64,000 nucleotides of DNA from NCBI RefSeq assembly GCF_013166595.1, contig NZ_JABKKG010000001.1, positions 248,001 through 312,000 of the forward strand. Reading direction: 5' to 3'. This DNA comes from Palleniella intestinalis. GTDB lineage: Bacteria > Bacteroidota > Bacteroidia > Bacteroidales > Bacteroidaceae. Made by a program: the position numbers and the translations under genes. How positions within the stretch are numbered: the first letter of the stretch is position 1; the number at the start of each line of letters is the position of its first letter. The notes beneath the pieces are model-generated. The model had not been told where the DNA came from and made no database searches. It worked only from the letters and a program-made list of their open reading frames with translations. Shown here piece after piece: positions 63,168-64,000 of the stretch.

Positions 63168-64000
63168 AACATAATAATGATAAAGCGGTTTAAATTCGTA
63201 TTTTATCCCAGCAGAAAACTGTGGTGTCGTCTTAAGGCGATATTTGTTTGTATCGCCGCCACTGAACAGGTTATCTATTTTACGCTCTTGTATGGAAGAA
63301 TTGCGCAGCAATACGCCTCCGGCTCCTCCAAGAAGCGAGAATCCTTTTCCCAAATCCATGTCAACGGCCAGCAGAGAGCGAATCATAAACATCGAATAAA
63401 GCATGTCTTTGCCGTCATGCTTTATGACAGCCGACATTCCGTCAAACTCTATCGGTGTTACGTCCATAGTCAACCTTTCATTTGCTTTTATCTTGACATT
63501 CGCCTTCACACCGTTAGAAACATTAAGCAGCAGCTCCACCCGTCCCTTTAACTGCCAATTAAGATATCCCATAGGCATCACCATTGGAGCCCCGTAGGAA
63601 TTTGTGAGACCTGCACCGAGGCCCACACTGAAATTGTCGGTAAGATTATATGCAAAGATAGCGCCACCATTGGCAAGGACACTTTTGAATGAGACATTGT
63701 TTGTTGGAGCATATATGCCGGCACCCAATGAAGCTATCAGCATCCAATTCTCACTGAGATGCCGAATGTGTGACAAAGAGACATTTGAGTTTATTATCCT
63801 TGACGGATTCAATTCGCATGCCAAACCAGAATTGCCAAGCCATCCATGCGTTACAGTCATTGTAGCATTCCAAACACGAGGCTTGCCATAGTCGTCAAGT
63901 TTTACAAACAATGGAATATTGACACGAGCCTTGACACGCTGAAAATCGCCCTTGCCACAGATTTCATTATCACTGTTACGAAAAGAACTGTTCATGAAAT
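63168..64000 (-). CDS. Outer-membrane beta-barrel protein (DUF6268-like), 5' part missing, in frame with the regulator
   Basis: At least 277 residues; the start and any signal peptide lie beyond base 64000. Alternating hydrophobic strands (RVNIPLFVKLDDYGKPRV, FSVGLGAGLTNSYGAPMV, FSAGIKYEF) indicate a small barrel, and the DUF6268 assignment is by general resemblance. The natural end of such a barrel would be the aromatic residue of GIKYEF (codon 63194-63192). Instead the frame reads on through KPLYHYYV into the response regulator. One extra T after GAATTT would give GAA TTT TAA, a stop exactly there, so a one-base deletion or a sequencing error in the T-run is likely. Confidence 0.7.

Overview
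This window looks like chromosomal DNA of a Bacteroidales bacterium, most likely Prevotella-like or Bacteroides-like. Three things point there. Promoters of the Bacteroidetes type (TTTG, about 19-20 bases, then TAnnTTTG) sit in front of many genes. The gene families are characteristic (a BspA-like leucine-rich-repeat protein with a type-IX-secretion-like tail, LytS/LytT sensor pairs beside outer-membrane barrels, a 493-residue ProS, M64 peptidase, DUF6057, a Nudix-type arabinose regulator). The L-arabinose cluster has the gene order I associate with Bacteroides thetaiotaomicron. No rRNA, tRNA, CRISPR array, intact insertion sequence or prophage was recognised.

Layout. 1-6100 (minus): a Clp ATPase cut by the window edge, preceded by a TamB-like envelope protein. 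6245-11978 (plus): the complete Na+-pumping NADH:quinone reductase operon nqrABCDEF, closed by a strong terminator. 12151-16549: an antitoxin with a broken toxin, then a TonB-receptor-like barrel followed by a LytS-type kinase and LytTR regulator. 16679-18794: ADP-ribose-type Nudix hydrolase, zinc-type CDF exporter and iron-sulfur flavoprotein. 18943-21065: a three-gene DNA-alkylation repair operon (AlkA, Ogt, Ada-like). 21470-28165 (minus): translation genes thrS-infC-rpmI-rplT, then a TPR protein, def, ruvX and a SPOR lipoprotein. 28391-29187: YtxH/holin-like small membrane operon. 29188-31000: an accessory stretch with tandem repeats, a promoter feeding a long structured leader, a small HTH gene and a 22-base repeat array. 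30985-33827: two unknown small genes and the LRR surface protein. 33999-41779 (minus): DUF6057 membrane protein, glycogen branching enzyme, YhcH, MORN-repeat protein, C_GCAxxG_C_C protein, KdsB and UDP-glucose dehydrogenase. 41968-46511 (plus): SGNH esterase, SprT-like protein, purN, YczE-like membrane protein, cupin and queF. 46590-49672 (minus): M64 peptidase, short FolK-like protein and proS. 50486-61071 (plus): the arabinose catabolic cluster galM, Na+/sugar symporter, araR-like regulator, araD, araA, kinase, tkt, rpiB. 61410-64000 (minus): a second LytS/LytTR pair whose regulator is fused in frame to an outer-membrane barrel.

How the genes work together. NQR makes a sodium gradient that the sugar symporter at 51710 could use. 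GalM (a predicted lipoprotein) would mutarotate the sugar outside the inner membrane. AraA, the kinase and AraD convert arabinose to xylulose-5-phosphate, and transketolase and RpiB feed it into the pentose phosphate pathway. The AraR-like protein, with a decayed Nudix box, is the probable repressor.

The most unusual signal is not a gene. Four intergenic regions (30457-30588, 43201-43332, 50016-50125, 61217-61304) carry tandem, degenerate 22-base units, many centred on a short dyad such as AAAGGT-N-ACCTTT or AAAGTGT-N-ACACTTT. Two of these arrays are flanked by copies of a second shared box (ATGAGTTTTCT...), and two bracket the arabinose cluster. Other items worth checking are the approximately 400-base structured leader at 29655-30068, the barrel-regulator fusion at 63192, and the truncated toxin that ends in a copy of the nqr terminator hairpin.
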